Under the pieces are notes generated by a model, which was not told the DNA's origin, did not search any database, and saw only the letters and a program-made list of their open reading frames with translations. A program made the position numbers and the translations under genes. Shown in pieces: positions 9,809-18,509 of a DNA stretch of 64,000 nucleotides; the stretch's first letter is position 1, and each line of letters opens with the position of its first letter. The DNA is from Candidatus Lindowbacteria bacterium RIFCSPLOWO2_12_FULL_62_27 (GTDB taxonomy: Bacteria > Lindowbacteria > 2-12-FULL-62-27), in the NCBI GenBank assembly GCA_001784175.1, contig MFPR01000011.1, positions 19,091 to 83,090 on the forward strand. Direction: 5' to 3'.

Positions 9809-10429
9809 ATGTATCGGGGCGAACGCTTTAGCGGCATCAGCCACCTGGTGGGTGCGGTTCTGGCCCTGGCCGGCGTGGTGGTATTGATTGTGATGGCGGC
9901 TCGACAGGGCGATGTCTGGAAAATCGTCAGCTTCAGCGTCTATGGCGCCTGCCTTTTCTTCCTGTATCTTGTGTCGACGCTCTACCACAGCCTGCGAGGC
10001 AAGGCCAAGATATTTTTCCGCGCCATGGACCATTCCGCCATTTATCTTTTGATTGCCGGCAGTTATACGCCGTTCACCCTCGTCACCCTTCGCGGAACGT
10101 GGGGCTGGTCGCTGTTTGGCGTGATTTGGGGTCTGGCCACGGCCGGCATCGTACTGGATGCCGTGCTGCCGAAGAGGGAACCCCGGATCTGGCCGGTGGT
10201 GATTTATGTCATGATGGGATGGCTCATCGTGATTGCCTTGAAACCGCTCTTGCAGGCGCTCCCGCCGGCCGGATTTGGTTGGCTTCTCGCGGGCGGCCTA
10301 TTCTATACGGTGGGGGTAATTTTTTTCGCTCTGGACGAAAAAATGCGCCATGCGCACGGCGTGTGGCATCTTTTCGTTCTGGCAGGCAGCGCCAGTCACT
10401 ATTTTGCCATCCTGTTTTATGTGGGATGA
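9809..10429 (+). CDS. Haemolysin III family (PAQR-like) membrane protein
   Basis: A 206-residue protein with about seven predicted membrane segments. The PAQR/HlyIII metal-site pattern is present: STLYHSL after segment 2, MDHSAIYLLIAGSYTPF in segment 3, and HAHGVWHLFVLAGSASHYF near the C-terminus, giving the conserved Ser/His/Asp/His-His ligands. The family includes YqfA and eukaryotic adiponectin receptors; bacterial members are linked to membrane fluidity, and true haemolysis is doubtful. The ATG is 2 bp after the FBPase stop (TAAGGATG), so it is translated in the same operon. The following sat gene starts 40 bp downstream. Confidence 0.9.
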   Translation: MYRGERFSGISHLVGAVLALAGVVVLIVMAARQGDVWKIVSFSVYGACLFFLYLVSTLYHSLRGKAKIFFRAMDHSAIYLLIAGSYTPFTLVTLRGTWGWSLFGVIWGLATAGIVLDAVLPKREPRIWPVVIYVMMGWLIVIALKPLLQALPPAGFGWLLAGGLFYTVGVIFFALDEKMRHAHGVWHLFVLAGSASHYFAILFYVG

Positions 10430-10469
10430 GGGTTTACGATCCCTGCCCGGAGTGCTACACATACACGTG

Positions 10470-11645
10470 ATGAAACAGGCGGTTTTTGCGCGGGGGCTTC
10501 CGCACGGCGGGAAGCTGGCGAAGAATTTCGTGTCCGACGAGAAGCGCCGGAAGGCGCTCCAACAGAAGGCCGGCTGGATGCCGGCCCTGACGGTGCCGGA
10601 CAGGATTGTTTCAGACATCGAGATGCTGGCGTCCGGCGCGCTGTCTCCCCTGGCGGGATTCATGGGCAAGAAGCAGCTCCTTTCGGTGCTCAAGACGATG
10701 CACCTGCCGGATGGCCTTCCGTGGACGATCCCGATTGTTCTTCCCGTGGACGGCCCGACGGCCGATTCCTTCAAGACGGGCCGGCCGGTTGCGCTTAAAA
10801 GCGAAAACGGCAGGATCCTCGCTGTCCTCGATGTGGAGGAAAAATATCCCTACGACAAGGACACGTATGCCGAATCCGTCTACCGGACGAAATCGGCGGA
10901 ACATCCGGCGGTCCAGATCCTGATGGAGCAGGGCGAGATCTTTTTGGGCGGCCGTGTCCGCGTGATCGACCGATATCCCTACGGAAACTTCGAGGCCTAC
11001 CGGCTGGACCCGGAGGAGACGCGCCGGCGTTTTTTGGAGCGCGGATGGAAACGGATCGTCGGGTTTCAGACGCGCAACCCGGTCCACCGCGCGCACGAAT
11101 TCATCCAGAAATGTGCGATGGAGATCGTCGACGGCCTGCTCCTTCATCCGCTCGTGGGCGAGACCAAGTCCGACGACATTCCGGCCGATGTGCGGATGAG
11201 ATGCTATGTGGCCCTCCTGGAGAATTATTATCCAAAAGACCGCGTCCTGCTCAGCGTCAATCCGGCGGCGATGCGGTACGCGGGCCCGCGGGAGGCGATC
11301 TTTCACGCCATCGTCCGGAAAAATTTCGGCTGCACGCACTTCATCGTCGGCCGGGACCATGCCGGGGTCGGCAATTTCTACGGGCCCTTCGACGCGCACG
11401 CCATCTTTGACGAGTTTGACCCGCAAAGGCTCGGCATCACGCCGCTGTTTTTCGACAACAGTTTCTACTGCCGGACCTGCGGCAACATGGCGACGCCGAA
11501 AACATGCCCCCATCCGCCCGAATCCCGCGTGACCCTTTCCGGCACGCAGGTGCGGCAGATGCTGGCCGCCGGCCAGATCCCGCCTGTCGAGTTCACGCGT
11601 CCCGAAGTCGCCCGCGTCCTGATTGAAGCCTCCCGCGGGAAGTAG
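10470..11645 (+). CDS. sat: Sulfate adenylyltransferase (ATP sulfurylase)
   Basis: Activates sulfate with ATP to adenosine 5'-phosphosulfate. The 391-residue monofunctional enzyme shows the nucleotidyltransferase motif FQTRNPVHRAHE (QxRNP and HxxH) near residue 200, the VGETKSDDIP loop and GRDHAGVGNFYGPFD. It also has a C-terminal cysteine/histidine cluster (CRTCGNMATPKTCPH) as in zinc-bearing archaeal and dissimilatory types. No kinase domain follows and no APS reductase is in the window, so whether it is assimilatory or dissimilatory cannot be decided here. ATG 10470 is preferred; GTG 10467 is adjacent. A weak promoter (TTTACG, 17 bp, TACACA) would end 8 bp before the ATG. The next gene starts 4 bp after the stop. 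Confidence 0.95.
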   Translation: MKQAVFARGLPHGGKLAKNFVSDEKRRKALQQKAGWMPALTVPDRIVSDIEMLASGALSPLAGFMGKKQLLSVLKTMHLPDGLPWTIPIVLPVDGPTADSFKTGRPVALKSENGRILAVLDVEEKYPYDKDTYAESVYRTKSAEHPAVQILMEQGEIFLGGRVRVIDRYPYGNFEAYRLDPEETRRRFLERGWKRIVGFQTRNPVHRAHEFIQKCAMEIVDGLLLHPLVGETKSDDIPADVRMRCYVALLENYYPKDRVLLSVNPAAMRYAGPREAIFHAIVRKNFGCTHFIVGRDHAGVGNFYGPFDAHAIFDEFDPQRLGITPLFFDNSFYCRTCGNMATPKTCPHPPESRVTLSGTQVRQMLAAGQIPPVEFTRPEVARVLIEASRGK

Positions 11646-11649
11646 CAGA

Positions 11650-12333
11650 ATGGACATCATCTGGCTGAAAGAAATGTCGTGCCCCGTCTGCAGTGGGAAG
11701 TTCATGTCCGAAAACATCCGGCAGAACAAGCTGGCGCAGATTCAGGTGGACGAGGATTTCCACACGCACTTTGATCCCCTGAGCCCCCTCTATTACGCCG
11801 TGGTCGTCTGCCCCGACTGCTGCTACGCGGAGCGGCGGCAGAATTTCGAGGAGGTCAAAGGCAAGACGCTGATCGCGGTCAAGGGCGGGATCGGCGCGCT
11901 TAAGCAGCTCAGCGCCGGATTCAACTTCCGGCTCATCCGCACCTTTGAGCTGGCCCTCAAAAGTTTTGAGCTGGGCGCGCTCACGGTCCAGTTCAAGGGC
12001 GAGACATCGGACGTCATCGGCGGCATGTACCTGCGCGCCGCATGGCTTTGCCGGGAGGCCGCGGACGACAAGCTTGAGCAGGTGTACCTGCGAAAGGCGC
12101 TGGAGTTTTACGAGAAGGCCTACATGAACGAAGCGACGGAATTCGGCCAGCTCGGCACGTGCGGGTTTCAGTACATGCTCGGCGAAATTTACCGGCGGCT
12201 GGGCAACGACGAAAAGGCGATGGAGCTGTACATGCGCGCCGTGGCGAACAAGGAGATCCGGCAGAAGCCCCAGGTCGAGCGGCTCGCACGCGAGCAACTG
12301 TCGGCGCTCAAGGAAAAATTAAAAACGCCGTGA
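11650..12333 (+). CDS. DUF2225 family zinc-ribbon/TPR protein
   Basis: A 227-residue cytoplasmic protein. The N-terminus contains two cysteine pairs, SCPVCSGKF near residue 8 and VCPDCCYAERRQNF near 52, that look like a split zinc ribbon. The C-terminal half is helical with TPR-like repeats (AAWLCREAADDKLEQVYLRK, LGEIYRRLGNDEKAMELYMR). This matches DUF2225, a family of unknown function widespread in Firmicutes and other lineages. The gene starts 4 bp after sat and its TGA overlaps the GTG start of the following lipoprotein, so it sits inside a tight operon. No function is assigned. Confidence 0.85.
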   Translation: MDIIWLKEMSCPVCSGKFMSENIRQNKLAQIQVDEDFHTHFDPLSPLYYAVVVCPDCCYAERRQNFEEVKGKTLIAVKGGIGALKQLSAGFNFRLIRTFELALKSFELGALTVQFKGETSDVIGGMYLRAAWLCREAADDKLEQVYLRKALEFYEKAYMNEATEFGQLGTCGFQYMLGEIYRRLGNDEKAMELYMRAVANKEIRQKPQVERLAREQLSALKEKLKTP

Positions 12334-12635
12334 CGCGCCCGCTCCGGCTTTTCCTGTGCCTGCTGACTCTCTGCCTGGCCGGATGCACGACCGGTGTGAT
12401 CCGCGGGACCGTGGTGGACGCGTGGGGCCGGCCGGTCGAAAACGCGAACATCCAGACGCTCCCGCCGACCCATTCGATCCTCACCACCAAAGACGGCTTC
12501 GTGTTCCGCGACGTCGAGGACGGCGAGTATTCCCTGATCGTGTCGAAGGAAGGCTACCGGACCGGCTCGGCGAGGGTGGAAGTCCGCGGAAAAAAAATCA
12601 CATACGCCAACATCATCCTTCAGAAAGTCGACTAG
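12330..12635 (+). CDS. Small lipoprotein with carboxypeptidase-regulatory-like fold
   Basis: A 101-residue lipoprotein. The signal peptide PLRLFLCLLTLCLAGC ends in a clear lipobox LAGC, so the mature protein of about 80 residues should be lipid-anchored at Cys after export. The mature part is a transthyretin-like beta-sandwich: GVIRGTVVDAWGRPVENANI followed by DVEDGEYSLIVSKEGYR, the standard CarboxypepD_reg pattern. It starts with GTG overlapping the DUF2225 stop (GTGA), which fixes the start. It may bind envelope glycans or proteins, but no specific role is evident. The TPR gene begins 5 bp downstream. Confidence 0.85.
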   Translation: MTRPLRLFLCLLTLCLAGCTTGVIRGTVVDAWGRPVENANIQTLPPTHSILTTKDGFVFRDVEDGEYSLIVSKEGYRTGSARVEVRGKKITYANIILQKVD

Positions 12636-12640
12636 CCGGC

Positions 12641-13945
12641 ATGCCGGCCGCCCTGTTCTGGGTTTGCGTCACGATCCTCGGCTGGGGACTCGGGGGCGGC
12701 GCGGACGCCGCTGCGGCGGCCGACCGCACGATCGCGGCGCGGCTGGGCGAGCCCGTGGAGATTCCGATGCCGCCGTCCGACGCGCTCGCCGAGTGGATCA
12801 TCCAAGACATGACCGCGGCCATCGTGGAACACGTGGCGGTGCGGCGCCTGCCGGCGGAGACCGTTTTTCTGTTCCGGCCGACGGCTGTGGGAACGACGCT
12901 GATCCGGTTTGCGAAAAAAGCCGTGGGGTCGGCCGGGCCGATGGCGTTGACGGACCGGCAGGAGGTGGAGGTCATCGTGACGGCGGGCCAATCCAAATCG
13001 GCGAAACTGGCCGGGCCCAGGACCATTCCGGCGCTGAAGAAACCGGCGGGCGAAAAGGCCGACGCGGCCCGCGCACCGTCCGCCACAGCGGCGCCGGTAC
13101 CCGCCAACTACTCCGGCGACCCGCTGATCCTCGACATGCTCGAGGGTCAGCTCGGCTTTCCGGCGGAAAATCCACCGCCCTATGTCCCGACCGAAACGGA
13201 GCTTGCACTGATGGAGAAGTATCCGCTCCCCTTTTCGTATTACTATGTGATTCCGAAAGGCTCGTATCTTCTCAATCCGTCCCACCAGTTGCCGCTGCCC
13301 GACACACCGCCGGCGGTGGACACCCCGCAGTATCCGGCCTACCATCACGCGCTGGCGCTGGCGCGGCGCGGACTCCTGAAACAGGCGTCGGACGCGCTGG
13401 AGGAATTGATCAAGGAGCAGAGGGGGAAGCCGGAAAAGAATGCGGCCGTGGAGGCGTTCTACCAGTTCGTCAACGCGCACATCAAACTGGCGAACAAGGA
13501 ATATGGCGATGCGGCCAAGAAGTTCAAAACGCTCTACGCCGACCGCGACTACGGCCCGGCTTCGCGATTCTACGCGGCGCTCGCGACCGAATGGTCCGGC
13601 GACACGCTGGGCGCAATTTCCGGATACCAGGGAGCGCTTTCGAGGTATCCAAAAAGTTTTTTTGCGCCCGAAGCCGCGTGGCGGATCGCGCGGATATTTC
13701 TAAACGCCCGGGCCTTCGACCGGGCCAGGCTCGAGTATGAGGAGTTCATCCAGAAAAACGCGCGCACGCCGTTCATCGACGACGCGATCATGGACCTCGC
13801 CTACATCCACGACCAGATTTACGCCTACCAGGATTTCGAGCTGGCGATCAAACTCTACGACACCCTGGCCACGCAGTACGCCGAAAGCCTCTTCGCGGAC
13901 ACCGCGCAGGCGCGGAAGAAGTTTATTTTGGAAAATTATTACTGA
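12641..13945 (+). CDS. Secreted TPR-repeat protein
   Basis: A 434-residue exported protein. The N-terminal hydrophobic stretch AALFWVCVTILGWGLGGGADA with a following alanine-rich stretch looks like a cleavable signal peptide. Residues about 25-125 form a beta-rich segment; a Pro/Ala-rich linker (125-165) follows. From about 230 to the end there are five or so tetratricopeptide-like repeats (e.g. AAKKFKTLYADRDYGPASRF, AFDRARLEYEEFIQKNARTP), typical of periplasmic scaffolding proteins such as CpoB/BamD-like TPR proteins. It is the last gene of the sat-DUF2225-lipoprotein operon and converges with the parvulin gene, 23 bp apart. The precise function is unknown. Confidence 0.75.
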   Translation: MPAALFWVCVTILGWGLGGGADAAAAADRTIAARLGEPVEIPMPPSDALAEWIIQDMTAAIVEHVAVRRLPAETVFLFRPTAVGTTLIRFAKKAVGSAGPMALTDRQEVEVIVTAGQSKSAKLAGPRTIPALKKPAGEKADAARAPSATAAPVPANYSGDPLILDMLEGQLGFPAENPPPYVPTETELALMEKYPLPFSYYYVIPKGSYLLNPSHQLPLPDTPPAVDTPQYPAYHHALALARRGLLKQASDALEELIKEQRGKPEKNAAVEAFYQFVNAHIKLANKEYGDAAKKFKTLYADRDYGPASRFYAALATEWSGDTLGAISGYQGALSRYPKSFFAPEAAWRIARIFLNARAFDRARLEYEEFIQKNARTPFIDDAIMDLAYIHDQIYAYQDFELAIKLYDTLATQYAESLFADTAQARKKFILENYY

Positions 13946-13968
13946 GCTGCGGAACCCCCCGGACAGAA

Positions 13969-15441
13969 TCAGCTTTCGATATCTATTTCGTACTTCACTT
14001 TCACTTTCTGCCGCTGGTCTTTCAGCCATTGGTTCAATGTCTGTTCGCTGAGGAGGCGCAGGTAGGTGTTGCGGATGATGGCGGCGTCGGTGTCGGTCGG
14101 GGCGGGATCTCCGATGGGCCGGCGCTCGTGGACTTTCACGATGTGCCATCCAAACACGCTGCGCACGAGTTCCGGCGCGACCGTCCCGGCCGGCGTTTCG
14201 AACGCGGCCTTGCTGATCGCACGGTCGATGGCGGCGCCCTGGGTGACTTCGCCGATGAGGTGTTCGCGCTCGTAATTGGACGGAAACACGAGCCTGGGAA
14301 TCCAGCCCACTCGGCCGCCCGACCTGGCCGAGATCGCCTGGGAATGGACGGACGCCAGGACCGCGAACTGGTCGGGAAATTTCAGGAGCGTGTCGAGGAC
14401 CCGTTGGGCGCGGACTTTGGCCCGGTCGACGTGCGAGTCGGTCACAACCGAGGGCCGAAGCTCTTCGAGGAGTTTTTCCGACCAGGGCCGGATGGTGGTC
14501 GGAACGCGTTCCTCCTGTTTGAGGATGTGCAACCCGAATTCGGTGCGGACGAACGTGTCGTGGACCTGTCCGGCCGCCAGCGCGAAGGCGACATTTTCGA
14601 CTTCCTGGAGCATGTCGCCGGGGGAATAGAATCCCATGTCGCCGCCGTCTTCGGCGTCCGGCGCCTCCGAATATTTTTTCGCCAGGGCCGCGAAATCCTT
14701 CCCGGCTCGCGCAAGTTCGAGTACGCGATGTGCCTTCGACATCACCTCGACGGCTTCGGTTTCGGCGGCGTCGAACGGCAGCTTGAACAGGATTTGCCGG
14801 GTGCGGACTTTCTCGGGCTCCAGGATGAGATGGCGGTGCGACTCGTAGTAGTCCTGGACTTCCGAATCGGTCACTTCGCGGGCCGCGGTAAACAGGATGT
14901 GGGAAAGGTCCGCCTCCCAGAACATGTCCCCGACGATCTTGGACCATTCCGCGTCCGACACCCACACCGCGTCCAGAATCGGCCATCGCGCGCGGGATAT
15001 CTTGATCCGCTTGTCCGTCGACTCCTCCAGCGTCTGCCACCACCTCGGGGACGCCTGGAAGAGGTAGGTCCGATAGACGTCGTCGTTCGGGAACTCCGCG
15101 TGCACGTGGCCCTTCAGCTCCTCCGGCGTCACGTAGATGCCGTTCTTGGTGGACGTCTGCTCCAGGATTTTTTCGTTGATCAGGTCCTCCGCCGCCTGCT
15201 TGCGGATCTGGCGCCGGAAGGACTCGGAGATGTCCTGGCCGCGATAGGACTCCATGTACCGCTCCACGGCCTGCTCGTAGGTGCGGATGGGGATGTCCTC
15301 GCCGTTGACGGAGAAGGCGACATTGCCGCGGAGCTGGCGCGAGTCGATGTCCATGCCCCAAAACGCGAAGATGGTGACAAGGAACGCGGCCGCCACGATC
15401 GCAAACACAATCTTCATTTTGGATCTCAGGTACGAAAACAT
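13969..15441 (-). CDS. Membrane-anchored peptidyl-prolyl isomerase with two parvulin domains (PpiD/SurA-like)
   Basis: A 490-residue envelope foldase. It has one N-terminal membrane anchor (VFAIVAAAFLVTIFAFWGM, residues 12-30), a SurA/PpiD-like N-terminal chaperone region, a first parvulin domain (about 210-315: RTRQILFKLP, AEDGGDMGFYSPGDM, RTEFGLHILK) and a second, more divergent one (about 350-455: SARSGGRVGWIPR, SVFGWHIVKVHE). The anchor followed by tandem parvulins combines features of PpiD and SurA. It should help outer-membrane or secreted proteins fold. A promoter with its -10 box 9 bp before the ATG suggests leaderless initiation. The UvrD-like gene lies upstream on the same strand, 40 bp away. 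Confidence 0.9.
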   Translation of the reverse strand: MFSYLRSKMKIVFAIVAAAFLVTIFAFWGMDIDSRQLRGNVAFSVNGEDIPIRTYEQAVERYMESYRGQDISESFRRQIRKQAAEDLINEKILEQTSTKNGIYVTPEELKGHVHAEFPNDDVYRTYLFQASPRWWQTLEESTDKRIKISRARWPILDAVWVSDAEWSKIVGDMFWEADLSHILFTAAREVTDSEVQDYYESHRHLILEPEKVRTRQILFKLPFDAAETEAVEVMSKAHRVLELARAGKDFAALAKKYSEAPDAEDGGDMGFYSPGDMLQEVENVAFALAAGQVHDTFVRTEFGLHILKQEERVPTTIRPWSEKLLEELRPSVVTDSHVDRAKVRAQRVLDTLLKFPDQFAVLASVHSQAISARSGGRVGWIPRLVFPSNYEREHLIGEVTQGAAIDRAISKAAFETPAGTVAPELVRSVFGWHIVKVHERRPIGDPAPTDTDAAIIRNTYLRLLSEQTLNQWLKDQRQKVKVKYEIDIES

Positions 15442-15450
15442 GGTCGCACG

Positions 15451-15477
15451 TTAATATGGATTGAAACGGATTTTCAA
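15451..15477 (-). promoter_or_regulatory. Promoter of the parvulin gene, leaderless type
   Basis: On the minus strand, -35 TTGAAA (15472-15477) and -10 TATTAA (15451-15456) are spaced by 15 bp. Nine bases separate the -10 from the ATG (15441) and no Shine-Dalgarno is present. Confidence 0.4.
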
Positions 15478-15481
15478 GGGA

Positions 15482-17551
15482 TCAGGCCCGGAAGAGGTCC
15501 TTGAAAAACTGCCGGGTCCGGTGCGCGGCGCGGTCGAGCGCGGAAAGCGCCGATCCGCGCGTGACGACGTCGGCCGGAAGTCTCGCGAGAAACCGCGACG
15601 GGCGGTGGGACACCACGCGGCCGTAGAGGCGGCGCTGTGCGGCGCTGGTGAGAACGAGCCGTTCCCGGGCGCGGGTGATCGCCACATAGAACAGCCGCCC
15701 TTCCTCCTCCTCTCGTTCCGCGCGGTCCGACTCCGTTTCCTCCGCCGAGCCGCCCGGATGCGAAAACGGCAGGAGGTCCTCCTCGACGCCGACCACAAAC
15801 ACCACGGGAAATTCCAGGCCCTTCGACGCGTGGATCGTGAGAAGCCGCACCGCGTTTTCCTGCGTGAGGTCGGTGATCGGCTCGCCCTCGGCGGATGCGT
15901 GGAAGGCGGCCAGCACCAGATCCAGCCCTGGCCGGCCCGGCGGCGCGTAGGGCAGGCGCGAAGCGAGCAGCCGCTGAAGCCACACGAGACCCCGCCGGAC
16001 CGTCGCGTCTCCGGTCGCGGCGTCCTTCAGGCCGAACGTGTCGACGAGAAACTTCAAAATATCCTGTGGCGTGTGGATGTCCATGCCGAAGGCCGCGCCG
16101 TGGATGCCGGTCCACATCCGTTCGAGATGCTGCTGGGCCTCTCCGCTCTGGCAGGCGCGGACCGCCTCGACATAGCCCTGCTCGTCGAGCAGAATCCGTT
16201 CGGGCGCCGGCAACGCCAGGAGCATGGCGTGATCGACGCGATTTTTTGGCCCGAGAATTCCCAGCGTCCAGATTTCGCGGAGCGCCTCCTGAAGCAGAAG
16301 CGAGTCGCGGATGGGGTCCAGCCGGCCCTCTCGTTTCAGCGCCGCCACGTTCACCGCCTGGTACACCGCGCGGAAGGTCCGGACCACGTCATTCTCCAGG
16401 AGCGCCGGCCCGCCGACTTCCACATACGGCACCTGCCGCGCACGCAGCGCCGATGCGACCGGCCCGGACAATTCGTGGACTCGGTAAAAGATCACCATGT
16501 CTTCGTGCCGGAATCCTTCCTGGAGGAATTCCTGAATTTGAAACGCGACGAAATTCATCTCGTCCTGTTCGTCCGACGCCTCGTAGACGACGATCTTCTC
16601 GGGCGGCCTCGCCCCCGCCGGGGCCATGGCTAGAAGCGTCTTGTCGGTCGCGCCGGCCGGCCGGTCGGCCAGGACGGCGTTGGCGGCGCCGAGGATGACG
16701 GGCGTGGACCGGTAATTCCGGATGAGCCGGACGATCCGCGCGTCCGGATAATCCTCCGTGAACGCCCGGATGTTGCGGATGTCGGCGCCGCGAAATCCGT
16801 AGATGCTCTGATCATCGTCTCCGACGACAAACAGGTTTCGCCGGGCCGCCGCAAGTTCGGTGGCGATGGCGTACTGCGCGACGTTGGTGTCCTGATACTC
16901 GTCGATCAGCACGTGCGAGAACCGCGTCTTCCACCGCTCGGCGCACATCCGCCGGTCGGCGATCGCCGTGGCGGCGAGATACAGGAGGTCGCCGAAATCG
17001 GCCAGCCCGCGCGACCGCTTGGTCTCCACGTATTTTTTCCATGCCTCCGCCGCCGCCTCGCCCGGAACGCCCTCGTAGGTTTTATGCCGCGCGAGCGTTT
17101 CCGGCGTCAAGAGCTCGTTGACGGCCAGATCGAGGGCGGCGCTGAGGTCCCGCGGGTCACAGGGGACCGCAAGGTCGGCGCAGGATTCCTTCAGGAGCTT
17201 CCGGCTGTCGGCGTCAGAGAGGATGGAGAACGTCGGCGGATAGCCCAATTCCTCCACCGCCGAAAATCCATCCGCGTCTTTTTCCCGGAGCATCCGCAGG
17301 CACAGGGAATGAAACGTGCCGATCCAGGCCTTCGGCAGCGCCCGCATGAGATCATCGAGCCGCGCCCGGATGGCCGGCGGAACGCGCCCCGCAAGGTCCT
17401 GGACCTGCTTGCCGATTCGCTCCTTCATTTCGCCTGCGGCCTTCACCGTGAACGTCGCGACAAAAATCTGGTCGGCCGGACAGCCGGCCAACAACAGAAG
17501 CGCCACGCGCCGCGTCAGCACCGCGGTCTTGCCGCTGCCCGCGCCGGCCAC
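15482..17551 (-). CDS. UvrD/Rep-type superfamily 1 DNA helicase (start codon unresolved)
   Basis: An ATP-dependent 3'-5' helicase of the UvrD/PcrA/Rep family. Motifs in order: GAGSGKT (I), ATFTVKAAGEMKERI (Ia), VLIDEYQDTN (II), VVGDDDQSIYGFRGAD (III), LIRNYRST (IV), LLTIHASKGLEFPVVFVVG (V) and EEEGRLFYVAITRARERL (VI). The end given is the first canonical start (GTG 17551), but this cannot be the true start: the same frame continues upstream with LNREQVAALTHPLSDGRPLL, the conserved Q-motif region. It stays open to a stop at 17861-17863 without any ATG, GTG or TTG. An ATC at 17732-17734, 7 nt after GGCGGTGA, or another rare start, could be used. The extension overlaps the methyltransferase stop. 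Confidence 0.9.
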   Translation of the reverse strand: MAGAGSGKTAVLTRRVALLLLAGCPADQIFVATFTVKAAGEMKERIGKQVQDLAGRVPPAIRARLDDLMRALPKAWIGTFHSLCLRMLREKDADGFSAVEELGYPPTFSILSDADSRKLLKESCADLAVPCDPRDLSAALDLAVNELLTPETLARHKTYEGVPGEAAAEAWKKYVETKRSRGLADFGDLLYLAATAIADRRMCAERWKTRFSHVLIDEYQDTNVAQYAIATELAAARRNLFVVGDDDQSIYGFRGADIRNIRAFTEDYPDARIVRLIRNYRSTPVILGAANAVLADRPAGATDKTLLAMAPAGARPPEKIVVYEASDEQDEMNFVAFQIQEFLQEGFRHEDMVIFYRVHELSGPVASALRARQVPYVEVGGPALLENDVVRTFRAVYQAVNVAALKREGRLDPIRDSLLLQEALREIWTLGILGPKNRVDHAMLLALPAPERILLDEQGYVEAVRACQSGEAQQHLERMWTGIHGAAFGMDIHTPQDILKFLVDTFGLKDAATGDATVRRGLVWLQRLLASRLPYAPPGRPGLDLVLAAFHASAEGEPITDLTQENAVRLLTIHASKGLEFPVVFVVGVEEDLLPFSHPGGSAEETESDRAEREEEEGRLFYVAITRARERLVLTSAAQRRLYGRVVSHRPSRFLARLPADVVTRGSALSALDRAAHRTRQFFKDLFRA

Positions 17552-17733
17552 GATCAGAAGCGGCCGGCCATCCGACAGAGGGTGGGTGAGCGCTGCGACC
17601 TGTTCGCGATTCAGACCCGCGACGAGCGCGTTGAGCGCCGGGCGGATCTGCGGACCCAGCGCGTCGTACAGTTGTTCAACCTGCTGCAGCTCTTCGAACG
17701 ATAATCCGGGTAAGAGGGCGCTGGTCGATTCGA

Positions 17734-18465
17734 TTAGATCTTCACCGCCGAAATGATCATCGAGCCGGCGATCTCGCCCGTCAGCGGCATCCGCTCCAAA
17801 AATCGCCCGAACGCCGATACCGCCGGGATCAGCCGGTCGGGCGTGCTGGGATGGAGAAAATCAAACGGCCGGGCGCGCGCGTCTCGAAAGCCGTGCTCCT
17901 TCAGTTTCCGGACGATGTGCCAGCGCGTGAACGGCATCTCGTCGGGCGAGTAGGGCCGGAGGCGCCGCACAAACGTTATTCTGTTTTCAATCCAGTTTTG
18001 CGGGTTCAGGAGATTCGGCTCGGCGAACGCCAGCCGGCCGCCGCTCTTGAGCTGCCGCGCGCACACGGGCAGGATGCGGTCGAGTTCCAGATGGTGCAGG
18101 ATGTTGTTTCCGCAGACAGCGTCGAACGTGCCCGGCCTGAACGGCAGCCGCTCGCCGTCGGCCAGCACGCCCGCCGCCTGCCCTCCCAGCCTTTGACGAA
18201 ACCGTTTGAGCAGCCCAAGCGACACGTCGATGCCCACCACCAGCCTGAAATGCCCCGCCAGGTGCGGCGTCATCTCCCCCGATCCGCAGCCGATCTCCAG
18301 CACGAGCTTGCGCGGATCCGGTCCGAGTGCGTCCCGGACCAGCGCCGAGCGGCGCTCCGTCCGGAGTTTTCCCGCCGGCGTTCCGGCGCCCCACCAACTG
18401 TAGCCTTCCGCCTCCGCGACCTTGTCGAAATGGTCCTGCTCCCGTCGTACGCGATCCGGATCCAT
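17734..18465 (-). CDS. SAM-dependent class I methyltransferase
   Basis: A 243-residue Rossmann-fold methyltransferase. It has motif I VLEIGCGSGEMTPHL near residue 47, an acidic end of strand 2 (VVGIDVSLG), the GERLPFRPGTFDAVCGNNILHHL region (motif II/post-I) and KSGGRLAFAEPN (motif III). The pattern fits the Methyltransf_11/UbiE-like group. Its substrate cannot be told; WIENRITFVRRLRPYSPDEMPF is reminiscent of lipid or polysaccharide-cluster methyltransferases. The start at 18465 is preferred because AAGGGA lies 5 nt upstream; an in-frame ATG at 18483 is possible. It diverges from the hybrid kinase and its stop overlaps the probable 5' end of the helicase gene. Confidence 0.85.
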   Translation of the reverse strand: MDPDRVRREQDHFDKVAEAEGYSWWGAGTPAGKLRTERRSALVRDALGPDPRKLVLEIGCGSGEMTPHLAGHFRLVVGIDVSLGLLKRFRQRLGGQAAGVLADGERLPFRPGTFDAVCGNNILHHLELDRILPVCARQLKSGGRLAFAEPNLLNPQNWIENRITFVRRLRPYSPDEMPFTRWHIVRKLKEHGFRDARARPFDFLHPSTPDRLIPAVSAFGRFLERMPLTGEIAGSMIISAVKI

Positions 18466-18474
18466 CCGCGTCCC

Positions 18475-18503
18475 TTGTAGCATGGCTATGGTGGATATAG
18501 AAT
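18475..18503 (+). promoter_or_regulatory. Promoter of hybrid kinase, leaderless type
   Basis: The -35 TTGTAG (18475-18480), a 17-bp spacer and -10 TAGAAT (18498-18503) are followed after only 6 bp by the ATG at 18510. No Shine-Dalgarno is visible. The promoter lies in the short divergent gap with the methyltransferase gene. Confidence 0.4.
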
Positions 18504-18509
18504 ATCCGC

